DNA from: Tubulanus polymorphus | Taxonomy: Eukaryota; Nemertea; Palaeonemertea; Tubulaniformes; Tubulanidae | Direction: 5' to 3' | DNA: 64,000 bases | Assembly (NCBI RefSeq): GCF_964204645.1 | Contig: NC_134032.1 | Coordinates: 16,554,775-16,618,774, forward strand | Shown: one piece after another, positions 36,150-47,700 of the stretch | How positions within the stretch are numbered: position 1 is the first letter of the stretch | Layout of the letters: every line of letters starts with the position of its first letter | Notes under the pieces: generated by a model | Told to the model about the DNA's origin: nothing | What the model saw: the letters and a program-made list of their open reading frames with translations, nothing else | The model's database searches: none | Position numbers and translations under genes: made by a program

Positions 36150-36400
36150 TTATTGAGGAGTCTTTCGGTCGGAGCTCCTCGGGTCGCTGAGTCTTTCAGT
36201 CGGAGCTCCTCGGGTCGCAGAGTCTTTCAGTCGGAGCTCCTCGGGTCGCAGAGTCTTTCAGTCGGGGCTTCTTGGACGCGGAGTTTCCCTCCGAACAATC
36301 GACTCCCCCCGGATCAGACCTACCCAAGCAATTCCCCCCTCCCCCGGATCAGACCTACCCAAGCAATCCCCCTTCCCCCGGATCAGACCTACCCAAGCAA
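36150..36400. repeat. Two small adjacent tandem arrays
   Basis: Four units of about 30 bp (TCTTTCAGTCGGAGCTCCTC plus GGGTCGCAGAG) are followed by three units of about 34 bp (CCCCCGGATCAGACCTACCC plus AAGCAAT). A frame from 36132 crosses both but is not homologous to anything I recognise. Confidence 0.85.
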
Positions 36401-36904
36401 ACCCGAAAAATCGACAATGATGTAAAGCCAGATACATTTTAAACCGTTATTCAATATTTGATCGGTTTTTGATCGATGTGGCAGGAATAAATGTGGCAGG
36501 AATGAAGATAATTGCTCGCTTATTGAGACACAAGACACATAGTGCATGAAGAATTGAGGAATGGATTTATGTGAGGGTGGTTCTAGAGTAAAATGTGTAA
36601 ATTTATGCTTACGTCAACAGTGGATAGAACGGAATTATTGATACAAACTTTAAGGTGTTGATTTTGAGTGGGTGAGTTTAGGGCGATGTGGTGTCTGAGG
36701 GGGCGCCTGGGAGACATAGGGGGGAGGGGGCTGGGAGACATGGGGGGGGGGGGGGTTGCTAACGACAATCATAGTGTGTTTAACTGAAATTCATCAAAGA
36801 GTGCCGACACCACGTGACCCGGGGCGGGCGGCAGTGTGTTTATGGACTCGCGATAAACATTCCTTGTGTCACCGGGATTGAACCCGGGACAACTCGAGAC
36901 AGTG

Positions 36905-36985
36905 CTAAGAATTAGTACTGATAAGCCGGATTCGAACCTAGGATACATCTCATCCTCGAGCACCCGAGCTACGGGGAGGGGGTGC
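36905..36985 (-). repeat. tRNA-derived SINE head
   Basis: The minus strand carries CCCGTAGCTCGGGTGCTCG, with box A match TAGCTCGGGTG, and about 35 bases on CTAGGTTCGAATCCGGC, with box B match GGTTCGAATCC. The spacing suits a tRNA promoter. A second B-box-like GGGTTCAATCCCGG lies about 55 bases further on. The cloverleaf is incomplete, so it is more likely a SINE than a tRNA gene. Confidence 0.55.
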
Positions 36986-37789
36986 TCAGTTCTAATTCAA
37001 ATACCCAGGGGCATTGTACGTGTCAATCCATTTAGTTCACAGAAATTCCGCCAGATGGGGGATGAGATGTATAGAGACGACTGCTGAACAAATTTAATTT
37101 ACGTTGCCTAATTTCAAAGGGTTTTTCAATACACAGATGTATTTCAATTATTCGCAGGGGCTATTAGTACTTTTCATTGGTCAGGACCAATGACGTCACA
37201 CTGTCAGAATAACAACCCAGAGATGGTGAACAATTTCTCCGTCAAAAAGCAGAGAGATTTCACTGTTGAGGAATTCTCTGTGTTAATAATCATGACTTAT
37301 CGTTTTAAGTTTATTTATCATAAGAGCTGATTGATAGCTTCAGTATAGGTTGAATGTAAATACACATTGTATATCTATTAAAAAATAAATATGAATTGAT
37401 GGTTTGATTGGCTGGTTTGTTGTTGAATCTGATTGTGGGTTATTAATTACTGATTTGCTGCGACTTAGCGTTTTGAGTGTAAATGTTTCAAGGGGCTTCT
37501 CTTGTCTCATTTTTTGAGGATGTCATTGGTTTAAATTCTAAAACAGGCTCACTGCGACTCTGCTTAGAGTACTCAGACTCAGATAACTCTAAAGACTGTC
37601 TCGGACGCTTCCATTTACTTGCCTATTAAATGCAACTATCAACTTGCATTTTAAACACTGCCTCCACCATTAATGGTATAATTTATGTGTCTTTTCGCAA
37701 TTGTTTCTATGTGTACTACAAGTACTATAGGTGTCGCAGGTACTAACTCCGTCCGTAGTCGAGCTGTTTCTGATTGGTCCAGATGCTGA

Positions 37790-38475
37790 AACAGGCGATC
37801 AGCCGGGATGTCCCAGGTTTGAACCCAGTAATTACTGACACTGATCCAGAGTGGTCCTGATGATGAATAGAGGATGAACAGGGGAGTCCCGGGTTCAACA
37901 TTTTACCGTACGGTGCTGCCGCTATGCTCATCGTTAGCGGGATTTTGATACACTAACTATAGTCACCTCTGGCAATCGACATGTATACTCCATAACCCTA
38001 GGTTGCCAGAGTTGACTTACGTTAGTTTATGAAAATCCCGCTAACCATGAGCATAGCTGCAGCACCGTACGGTGAAATGTTGATATCTTAACGAAAGTAA
38101 TTACTGAGATGCAGATTTAGAGTGGTCCAATGCTGAATAGAGTATGTACAGGGGTGTCCCGGGTTCGAACCCAGTAATTATTGATATTGATTCAGCGTGA
38201 TTCTGATGCTGAATAGAGTATGTACGGGGGTGTCGAACCCAGTAACTACTGATATTGATTCCGAGTGGCCCTGATGCTGTATAGAGTATGTACAGGGGTT
38301 TCCCGGGTTAGAACCCAGTAACTACTGATTTCATCTATTGATTCAGAGTGGCCCTTGTGTGATCTGGTCCAGGTTCGAACTAAGCTAATAATTTCCAGAC
38401 CAGAATCAGTAAGAATGGGTTTGAACCCAGAACTCCCTCGCTTATCCCATACTCAGCACCATCAGGATCACTGTT
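37790..38475. repeat. B-box-like 76-bp repeat family, locus 2
   Basis: About six degenerate units of the family seen at 14780, here interrupted by a foldback element. Units hold GGTTCGAACCCAGTAATTA or close variants plus a GCTGAATAGAGTATGTACAG arm. Confidence 0.75.
37905..38073. mobile_element. Foldback / MITE-like element, copy 1
   Basis: A 169-bp element with long inverted ends. The left end starts ACCGTACGGTGCTGCCGCTA and continues TGCTCATCGTTAGCGG; the right end is its inverted copy, finishing GCAGCACCGTACGGT. The inner arms CTCTGGCAA and TTGCCAGAG also pair. Complementarity extends outward (CAACATTTT against GAAATGTTG). No coding capacity, and no clear target-site duplication. Confidence 0.75.
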
Positions 38476-38543
38476 AATCAGAAGCTACAGTAGAAAGAAC
38501 CTAGGACAGCCCAACACAAAATGTCTAGAATTATGAGTCTAGA

Positions 38544-38549
38544 TTTATT
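38544..38549 (-). promoter_or_regulatory. Polyadenylation signal candidate of Spindly
   Basis: AATAAA on the minus strand about 170 bases past the stop codon. Confidence 0.4.
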
Positions 38550-38719
38550 GATAAATGAATCTCTTGTTTCACAGCACATAATCATCTTCACAACAGCAAA
38601 CAAAATACATGCAACATTAATAATAATCAATAAACTGAGTTCAAACTGCATCATTATATTAAGAGTTTGATTAAATATGAAAATATGTTACATTCAAATA
38701 ATTAAACAATTCATGAAAT

Positions 38720-41700
38720 TTATTGTGTTTTACATTCATTGTTTTCTTTATCGTTAACACTGACTTTAATAGACTTAGAATATCGCTCGCCTTTCTTTCT
38801 GACAGGTTCTTCAGAGACAGGCTGACCTGTGACAGGTTCTTCTGAGACAGACTGACCTGTGACAGGCTCTTCCGAGACAGACTGACCTGTGACAGGCTCT
38901 TCCAAGACAGGCTGACCTGTGACAGGCTCTTCTGAGGCAGGACAGACTGTAACAGGATCACTAGTAGCAGACTCTGAGACAGCACAACCTGTAACAGGTT
39001 CCGTTACTGATTCATTTTTATCCACATCAGGAAGAGCAATTGAAACCTTTTTTGAAGAATTAATTGAAACCTTTTTTGATGAATTAATTGATTTAAGTAA
39101 ATTACTTTTTGAGTTTTTTTTAGTAATGTATTTAGTAGAATCCGTATAATTGTAAGTGGTTAGAATGGACTGCGCTGGTGCTGTGTTTGAAGTCATGTTT
39201 CCAGGCGATTCCAGCTTCACAAACGACTCCACGAAATTCTCTTTATTTTCGACGGTTTTAACAGATTTTTCAGGGATAGTCTGTGAAAAAACTTGCAGAG
39301 TTTGTTTCGGCAGGAATTGATCTAAAAATATAAAATACACAGAAACTGTTTTATACTGAAGAAAGGTCCGAAATATTTCGAGTATTTTTAATAAAGCTTT
39401 TAGTTATTAATTCAATATTTATTGTGGGATTTTGCTATAGGAGGAGGAGGAGGAGGAGGAGGAGGAGGAGGAGGAGGAGGAGGAGGAGGAGGAGGAGGAG
39501 GAGGAGGAGGAGGAGGAGGAGGAGGAGGAGGAGGAGGAGGAGGAGGCAGGGACAACACGAGGACACGATTCATCTAATTCTATTTCGTACCTGGTTCATA
39601 TTTCAGTTTTAATTCATCAATCTGTAGTTTCATTTTTCTGTTTGTTTTACGGATATTTTCCAGTTCAGTTTCTGTCACGTAAAGTTTATGAGCCAAACTT
39701 TGACATTTATCGCTTTCACTCAGTTGTAACATTGATTTACTGTGTAATTCCTTCTTTATATTCTCCATTTCTAAACTAAAAAATACACAATATTGGCTAC
39801 AAACGCTTCAATCTTTTGACGAAAGAATAAATAAGAGAATCTCTGCACCCCTTCACCCGTCAAACACTCCAACTATGTATCTATACTTACTCTTTACTTT
39901 TCAATTTCGCTTTCATGAAATCCATGTAATAACTATCAGATTTACTATTATTGCTGAACGCCTGATGGAAATTCACCATATCATCAGTTCGACCAGTCTA
40001 AAGACAAGGAGAAAATACATATCATCAGTTCGACCAGTCTATAGACAAGGAGAAAATAAATATCATCAGTTCGACCAGTCTAAAGACAAGGAGAAAATAC
40101 ATATCATCAGTTCGACCAGTCTAAAGACAAGGAGAAAATACATATCATCAGTTCGACCAGTCTAAAGACAAGGAGAAAATACATATCATCAGTTCGACCA
40201 GTCTATAGACAAGGAGAGAATACATATCATCAGTTCGACCAGTTTATAGACAAGGAGAAAATACATATCATCAGTTCGACCAGTCTAAAGACAAGGAGAA
40301 AATACATATCATCAGTTCGACCAGTCTAAAGACAAGGAGAAAATACATATCATCAGTTCGACCAGTCTAAAGACAAGGAGAGAATACATATCATCAGTTC
40401 GACCAGTTTATAGACAAGGAGAAAATACATATCATCAGTTCGACCAGTCTAAAGACAAGGAGAAAATACATATCATCAGTTCGACCAGTCTAAAGACAAG
40501 GAGAAAATACATATCATCAGTTCGACCAGTCTAAAGACAAGGAGAAAATACATATCATCAGTTCGACCAGTCTAAAGACAAGGAAAAAATACATATCATC
40601 AGTTCGACCAGTCTAAAGACAAGGAGAAAATACATATCATCAGTTCGACCAGTCTATAGACAAGGAGAAAATACATATCATCAGTTCGACCAGTCTAAAG
40701 ACAAGGAGAGAATACATATCATCAGTTCGACCAGTCTAAAGACAAGGAGAAAATACATATCATCAGTTCGACCAGTCTATAGACAAGGAGAAAATACATA
40801 TCATCAGTTCGACCAGTCTAAAGACAAGGAGAGAATACATATCATCAGTTCGACCAGTCTAAAGACAAGGAGAAAATACATATCATCAGTTCGACCAGTC
40901 TAAAGACAAGGAGAAAATACATATCATCAGTTCGACCAGTCTATAGACAAGGAGAAAATACATATCATCAGTTCGACCAGTCTAAAGACAAGGAGAAAAT
41001 ACATATCATCAGTTCGACCAGTCTAAAGACAAGGAGAAAATACATATCATCAGTTCGACCAGTCTATAGACAAGGAGAAAATACATATCATCAGTTCGAC
41101 CAGTTTATAGACAAGGAGAAAATACATATCATCAGTTCGACCAGTCTAAAGACAAGGAGAAAATACATATCATCAGTTCGACCAGTTTATAGACAAGGAG
41201 AAAATACATATCATCAGTTCGACCAGTCTATAGACAAGGAGAAAATACATATCATCAGTTCGACCAGTCTATAGACAAGGAGAAAATACATATCATCAGT
41301 TCGACCAGTCTATAGACAAGGAGAAAATACATATCATCAGTTCGACCAGTCTATAGACAAGGAGAAAATACATATCATCAGTTCGACCAGTCTAAAGACA
41401 AGGAGAAAATACATATCATCAGTTCGACCAGTCTAAAGACAAGGAGAAAATACATATCATCAGTTCGACCAGTCTATAGACAAGGAGAGAATACATATCA
41501 TCAGTTCGACCAGTCTATAGACAAGGAGAAAATACATATCATCAGTTCGACCAGTCTATAGACAAGGAGAAAATACATATCATCAGTTCGACCAGTCTAT
41601 AGACAAGGAGAAAATACATATCATCAGTTCGACCAGTCTAAAGACAAGGAGAAAATACATATCATCAGTTCGACCAGTCTAAAGACAAGGAGAAAATACA

Positions 41701-44700
41701 TATCATCAGTTCGACCAGTCTAAAGACAAGGAGAAAATACATATCATCAGTTCGACCAGTCTATAGACAAGGAGAGAATACATATCATCAGTTCGACCAG
41801 TCTATAGACAAGGAGAAAATACATATCATCAGTTCGACCAGTCTATAGACAAGGAGAAAATACATATCATCAGTTCGACCAGTCTAAAGACAAGGAGAAA
41901 ATACATATCATCAGTTCGACCAGTCTAAAGACAAGGAGAAAATACATATCATCAGTTCGACCAGTCTAAAGACAAGGAGAAAATACATATCATCAGTTCG
42001 ACCAGTCTATAGACAAGGAGAAAATACATATCATCAGTTCGACCAGTTTATAGACAAGGAGAAAATACATATCATCAGTTCGACCAGTCTAAAGACAAGG
42101 AGAAAATACATATCATCAGTTCGACCAGTTTATAGACAAGGAGAAAATACATATCATCAGTTCGACCAGTCTATAGACAAGGAGAAAATACATATCATCA
42201 GTTCGACCAGTCTATAGACAAGGAGAAAATACATATCATCAGTTCGACCAGTCTATAGACAAGGAGAAAATACATATCATCAGTTCGACCAGTCTATAGA
42301 CAAGGAGAAAATACATATCATCAGTTCGACCAGTCTAAAGACAAGGAGAAAATACATATCATCAGTTCGACCAGTCTAAAGACAAGGAGAAAATACATAT
42401 CATCAGTTCGACCAGTCTAAAGACAAGGAGAAAATACATATCATCAGTTCGACCAGTCTATAGACAAGGAGAGAATACATATCATCAGTTCGACCAGTCT
42501 AAAGACAAGGAGAAAATACATATCATCAGTTCGACCAGTCTATAGACAAGGAGAGAATACATATCATCAGTTCGACCAGTTTATAGACAAGGAGAAAATA
42601 CATATCATCAGTTCGACCAGTCTATAGACAAGGAGAGAATACATATCATCAGTTCGACCAGTCTATAGACAAGGAGAAAATACATATCATCAGTTCGACC
42701 AGTCTAAAGACAAGGAGAGAATACATATCATCAGTTCGACCAGTCTAAAGACAAGGAGAAAATACATATCATCAGTTCGACCAGTCTAAAGACAAGGAGA
42801 AAATACATATCATCAGTTCGACTAGTCTATAGACAAGGAGAAAATACATATCATCAGTTCGACCAGTCTAAAGACAAGGAGAAAATACATATCATCAGTT
42901 CGACCAGTCTATAGACAAGGAGAAAATACATATCATCAGTTCGACCAGTCTATAGACAAGGAGAAAATACATATCATCAGTTCGACCAGTCTAAAGACAA
43001 GGAGAAAATACATATCATCAGTTCGACCAGTCTAAAGACAAGGAGAAAATACATATCATCAGTTCGACCAGTCTATAGACAAGGAGAAAATACATATCAT
43101 CAGTTCGATCAGTCTATAGACAAGGAGAAAATACATTTCATCTATCAAAAACGGAGCAATTCAACAAATCTAATCCATAGAAACAAAGAAACTGGTTTTA
43201 CAAATGTTCTATAAGTTGTGCAGTGGATTCCTTTCATTCCTCTTAACAAGTCAACTCAGAAAAACTGTTGTTGAAATCAGTGCTCAATTATTGAGTCACA
43301 TATCCATTCAAATTTAATATTTTTAACCGGTTTAATATTCGTTATTTGAGGGTAGCTGCCCTCTCCTTCAGGCTTCACTCGTCAACCTCATCCGGCAACA
43401 TTTCGCATCTATTTCATTACAGCCAGTTTCTGTTGAGCTCAGAGGAAAACACTAAAATACTTAACACAACATCAGATCGTTTATTGTCAATTACAGTTTA
43501 TAGTCATTAAAAAAAAACAAAATTGAATTATGATTATGTTTTCATTGTCAATAAATGTTCAATTTAAAAGAATACTCGGAAAACAACTAGTGTTAAATGT
43601 AGCTTTATCATATAGTTATTCCATATAGTAATTCAGGAATATTAACTAATGTTAAAACATAATAATGAGGTAAAATATAGAACGATTAGATCGATTCAGT
43701 AATATGATGTGAACTAGGAGTCAGAGAATATATCACTGCAGCTCAACGTTTTATTTCAAACTGTTTTAAAGTGAATTTTTATCGAACCCGGACTCGGGAG
43801 TGTTTCATCGAAGAAATTATCATTTTCTGTGTTTAGCGATGATGTTGAATATTTGCGGGTAGTCGGTGAGACCGTGTATCGGAGTCATGTCGTATTCAAC
43901 ATCGGGAACCGGTAAAATCTCAAACTTCTGAAGAATCGATGCTAAAAATACGAACAATTCAAACTTCGCTAGATTTTCACCGGGGCATTTCCTGATCCCG
44001 GCGCCGAACGGTAGAATTAAATTACACTTTTTACGATCTATTCGTCCGTCCGGGTTGAGAAATCTTTCAGGGCGGAAAACGTGCGGATCTTTCCAAACTG
44101 ATTCATCTTGAGCGAGAGAATAGAGGTTGAGTAAGACGACCGTTCCTTTGGGAACGTCAAATCCACCGATTTTAGAATCTCTAACAGCGGCGTGAGGAAG
44201 AGCTAGCGTCACCGGGGTTCGAATACGCATCACTTCTGTAATCGTCGCTTCTAGAAACGGTAATTTTGATTTATCAGAGACCTGAGCTTGAGAATCACCG
44301 AGAATATCGGATATCTCGTCGTAGATCTTCTGCTGTATGTCCGGGTGTTTAACCATATAGAGAAGTGTCCAGAGACTTACTGTGGCAGTCGTCTCAAAAC
44401 CAGCCGTCAAAAACTCATAACACGTATAACCGAGTCTGGTTTTATCTACACCGCTTAACCCCGGCTTATCGTAATCCAACGCTAGGTAACTGTCTAAAAT
44501 ATCTCGAATATGATTGGCCGAGAATGTCTCTTCGTGATTGGCCAGAATTTCATCGCTGATTTCGTTCGATAATGACATTACTTCGCGGATGGCGCTCGTT
44601 TTCCACGGCATGAAATATCGTAACCACGGCAACACGTCGACGGGATTGCCCGCACTGGCGAACTGGATGAATTCATTTGATCCGTCCATGATCCGTTTGA

Positions 44701-47700
44701 AGACTTTGTCGTCGTTCACGTCGTTCCCGCGACCGTAACACAGCTGATAGAGCACGCTACCAGCGGTCGTGAATATCTGCATCTTCGGACTGAACGGCTG
44801 TCCGTCGTGCCGTGAAATAGCGTTAACCAATCTCTCGGCTTCATCCGTTAATAAATCGTGGTTTTCATTGACGAAACGATGAAGAGATTTAACGGCGACG
44901 TTCTTCATCAGACGCCACGTGTCGTCGTAGCGACCAGTTGACAATCCCTCATCGCGCAGCGTGAATAAATAAAACCCCGGTCGTCCGGCGAAATCATCGA
45001 CCCTCGCGTTAGTTACCTCACGAATTAATTCATCACCGTTGACGACGATTGTTGGGAAACTGCCCAGACGGATGCGGAAAACGTCTCCGTATTTCGCGCG
45101 CATTTTCATGAATGTGAGATGCGCGTTTTTCCCAAGCGCGGGTAGGTGCCCGATAATCGGTAAGCCCCACGGGCCGGGTGGGAGATACCAACGGAAATAT
45201 TCATTATAAATCAACCAGAGAATGTACGAACCAGAGAATAACAGGAATACATTTATAAACTGTAAATAATCGCAATCAGAGAATAACGACGACATTACAG
45301 CACCAGACACACACAATGTGTAGTGTCACCTATCAAACTATCTGCTCTTTGACTGGTGACCTAGTTTTATAAATCCGAGGTTGTTTAATGTTGTTATTCT
45401 TAGAAATCATGAACGACCCCAGTAGACATTAGTAAATACGATTGATTGCTCGGAATGCACGGGTTAAACAGGGTTCGTAAACTGGAATCCTGTTTCACTC
45501 CCAAAACTTATTTAAAATAAAAACTGACTTAATGACAAAATTAAACTGATTTAAGAGTTTTAAGAGTTACCACTGAGTTAAAGTTAGTTCATTTTCAATG
45601 TTTTAACCCAGGGACAAATCTTAACTCAGAACTGTGGAACTGGACCCTGGAGAGTGAGTATAGCAAACAATCAAGGGTTAAAAAACAACAATTAAAATGT
45701 TGCTCGATTTCTCCTGATTTGGTTGATTTTGAAAGTTTTACCAACCGTTTGTTTTTCGATGTGTTGCAATTTATTTGTAAGTTGTTCGACCTCTTCTCGA
45801 GAACGACTCAGTTGTTTTTCTAACCAATGTAAATGTGTCCGATCTACTTTAGATTCAGCCATATCCAACATTCCAAACATTTGTAACTAAAATAAAACAT
45901 TCATATCATTAAGCGGCAGCAGCAGCGGCGGCGGCAGCAGCAGCAGCAGCAGCAGGGTTGTACGGTTAAAACTACCGGTAGATAAACTATAGATTTTTCC
46001 AAGAGTTCACTGGAAAATTTCCAATATGCTACTGACCTTTAACTGATGCATTTGTTGCTGACTCATTTTTAATTGTTGCGTGACGCTTTCATTTTCAACG
46101 CGCAAATTGATAAATTCTTTTTCCACATTTAAACGTCGGTCTTCAACCTATCAGAGATTAGAGAAATATCGAGGAAATTTAGACAAAAATATTATCAACT
46201 TCCTATAATGTCTTCATAACTAAAGATAGAATACTGGCTGTGGTTACTGAACAGTTGGTTCAAATGATTTGGTGGATAAATGTTATAGTAACAAGTGGAA
46301 TTACACCGGTTCAACAGAGAAAGTTCAACCAACTTCTGACTAAATTCAGCGCTGTTAAAGTTTATAAGTTAACACGTCACAAACAACTGGTCTCCAGTTT
46401 CCAGTATCAGCAGGCAAATGACGAGTTATTCAGAGATTTCTATTATCCATTTCAACGCCCAAAACTAAAAACTACCTCAGAAAATAATGAATTTCCTTTC
46501 TTTTTCAGATCGGTTTGTTCCATTTGAGCAGCATCTAACTGTATTTGTAAATCAATCATTTCTTCCTGAGTTTTCTAGAAAATTATATCAAATAAACACA
46601 ATATAAAACTGATTGATGATCACATAGATGATTGAAGTACTCAGTTGTGTTGCGTTAAGTACAAACCTCTATAGTATTCTGATATGAAACTATGGTACAA
46701 TCCTTCTCTTCTATCGTTCCTTTTAATCTCTCAACTTTCTCTTCTAGATGTTGTTTATTCATTGATAACTGTTGATTTCTGTTGTTTATTTGTTGTATTT
46801 CATGTTCTAAATCGGCCTGAAATACAATGAAACATCCTCAACCCAAACATCCTCAACCCGAACATCCTCAACCCAAACATCCTCAACCCAAACATCCTCC
46901 GCCCAAACATCCTCCACCCAAACATCCTCAACCCAAACATCCTCCACCCAAACATCCTCAACCCAAACATCCTCAACCCAAACATCCTCAACCCACTCGG
47001 CGTCAATCACAGGATTATCAATACGTTATATGATGAACCTTGAATTGCCAGAGATTTATTTAAACCTATTCAGTTACTGATCTAGTATTTGTGATGTTAC
47101 TGGAAGAGGTCGATATTTTACCTTTATCTGATAAGCCGTTGATAGATCTGAATGTAGTTTTACCATTTCTTCGCTGAATGTTTCATTTGAAATATTTTCC
47201 TGCTGTTGATTTTTCTCTTGTAAACTTTTAAACGATAAATTCACTTGTTCTAATTCAGTTTTCAGCTGTTTTTCAATCAACGTCAGACGTTCAACTTCGG
47301 CTCGACTGTTCTCAAACTGAAATACATTACAATCAATGAGAATCCTCACTCGCCGCAGTACGACACTAAGCGACCCCTGGTGGTGGATTCCACAGTAAAC
47401 GGTAAGTACCTTGTTTCTAATTTCAGTCAGTTTTCCTGATAATTCTATCTGCAATAACTCCTCTGATTTTTCCTTTTGTTTCGTTAATGATGATTTCAAA
47501 TTCTCGATTTCCTCCAAATAATTCACTTCCATCGCAAATTTAGCTTCCAATTTCTTGTTTAGAGAAAATTTCTCCTGTTCCAATTCCTGTTAGAAACGAC
47601 AGATTTGTTTAATACATTGTGACGACACGTTACTAAACAAACAAGGGCTTCACTACACTTAGTGATGTGAATTAGAAATATGTAGTAGTTCAGCTGGATC

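Noticed and set aside
45295-45316. Upstream in-frame start of the nested P450
   Set aside because: The codon at 45316 is TTG. The first ATG is at 45295, and the anchor helix follows at normal distance.
46240-46527. Plus-strand 95-codon frame
   Set aside because: It is the antisense shadow of Spindly exon 5 and its flanking intron; the minus-strand frame matches Spindly.
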